This document shows, piece after piece, positions 63,708-64,000 of a stretch of DNA of 64,000 nucleotides (position 1 is the stretch's first letter; each line of letters opens with the position of its first letter). The notes under the pieces were generated by a model that did no database searches, was not told the origin of the DNA, and saw only the letters and a list, made by a program, of their open reading frames with translations. A program made the position numbers and the translations under genes. Origin of the DNA: Isochrysis galbana (Eukaryota; Haptophyta; Isochrysidales; Isochrysidaceae); NCBI GenBank assembly GCA_018136815.1, contig CM030932.1, positions 9,701,924 through 9,765,923 on the forward strand, written 5' to 3'.

Positions 63708-63965
63708 CTCCCGCACCTGACCACCGGCACAAACTTCGGCGTGATGAGCATGCTGCACGCCATCTGCAACACCATGGACCGTGGCAGCACTACCGCGGCA
63801 ACGCGCACGTACATATTCTCGACGGACGGCGGCTCTGAAAACCGGTCGAAGCTTACGCACGCCATGAACTATGTTCTTGTGGCGTACGGCGTGTTCGATG
63901 CCCCAGCGCGTTCGCTTTCGTGGTGGTGTGCGGCGGCTCCGGCGCAGCGGGAACATAGAACGTAG
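63708..63965 (+). pseudogene. Transposon-type protein fragment with DGGSEN motif
   Basis: The plus frame reads LPHLTTGTNFGVMSMLHAIC, then RTYIFSTDGGSENRSKLTHA and MNYVLVAYGVFD before frame loss. D..GGEN(R/K)...L..LV..G(I/V)F is the core of a DDE-like domain (DUF7869 type) common in large eukaryotic transposons. It is interrupted on the left by the hAT terminus at 63704. The window ends shortly after. Confidence 0.5.
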
Positions 63966-64000
63966 CTAGCTAGCATGGCGGCGGTAGTAAGTCGGTTGTA

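Overview
This is nuclear DNA from a photosynthetic eukaryotic microalga. The evidence is phase-consistent spliceosomal introns (mostly GT-AG, two best explained as GC-AG), a plastid xanthophyll-cycle enzyme (zeaxanthin epoxidase), a type 2 diacylglycerol acyltransferase, a selenocysteine-type peroxiredoxin with its own SECIS element, long dinucleotide and homopolymer tracts, and dense LINE, hAT and Copia remnants. A haptophyte, or another secondary-plastid alga such as a pelagophyte, fits best; this is an inference from gene content and intron style. Two 100-N assembly gaps (16695-16794, 41795-41894) interrupt the window.

Layout. 0.5-4.3 kb: a Sec-peroxiredoxin gene (minus) and a zeaxanthin epoxidase gene (plus), divergent across a low-complexity spacer. 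5.8-8.6 kb: a scrambled LINE-like element. 8.7-10.2 kb: a twin-CX9C (COX23/CHCHD7-like) gene whose stop codon overlaps the DGAT2 start codon (TAATG). 11.8-16.1 kb: a nest in which a hAT transposase gene is split by a LINE with target-site duplications, which is itself invaded by a hAT-type element. 16.4-17.4 kb: an organophosphate-antiporter-type MFS transporter cut by a gap. 20.4-24.3 kb: a TIM-barrel sugar isomerase/epimerase-like gene with an unusual C-terminal extension, a perfect RNA-type hairpin, one arm of a 333-bp inverted repeat pair, and a hypothetical gene. 25.4-28.4 kb: an ankyrin/U-box protein and a probable frameshifted gene. 30.4-31.3 kb: a short hAT element. 31.6-35.05 kb: a seven-exon, 849-residue multi-pass membrane protein. 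35.6-37.6 kb: LINE remnants. 38.4-39.9 kb: a TPR protein. 41.9-42.5 kb: the last two exons of phosphoserine aminotransferase. 44.1-45.1 kb: a hAT element carrying a 256-bp TG run. 48.2-52.0 kb: an eight-exon EF-hand voltage-gated K+ channel. 54.6-59.8 kb: a LINE inserted in a decayed Copia-type integrase gene, plus a palindromic MITE. 60.4-61.7 kb: the Brix-domain ribosome-biogenesis protein SSF1/Peter Pan. 62.2-64 kb: two LINE pieces, a hAT N-terminal half and another transposon-type fragment.

The host genes are ordinary single loci and do not form one pathway. The most unusual items are: (1) the peroxiredoxin whose catalytic Cys codon is TGA, with a complete type-2 SECIS 113 nt past the stop; (2) a LINE family whose longer copies here have lost the reverse-transcriptase core, share a covarying hairpin just before the first ATG, and end in oligo-T on the sense strand; (3) the TAATG gene overlap; (4) several hAT-like elements with 8-bp target-site duplications and TAGGG-type ends.
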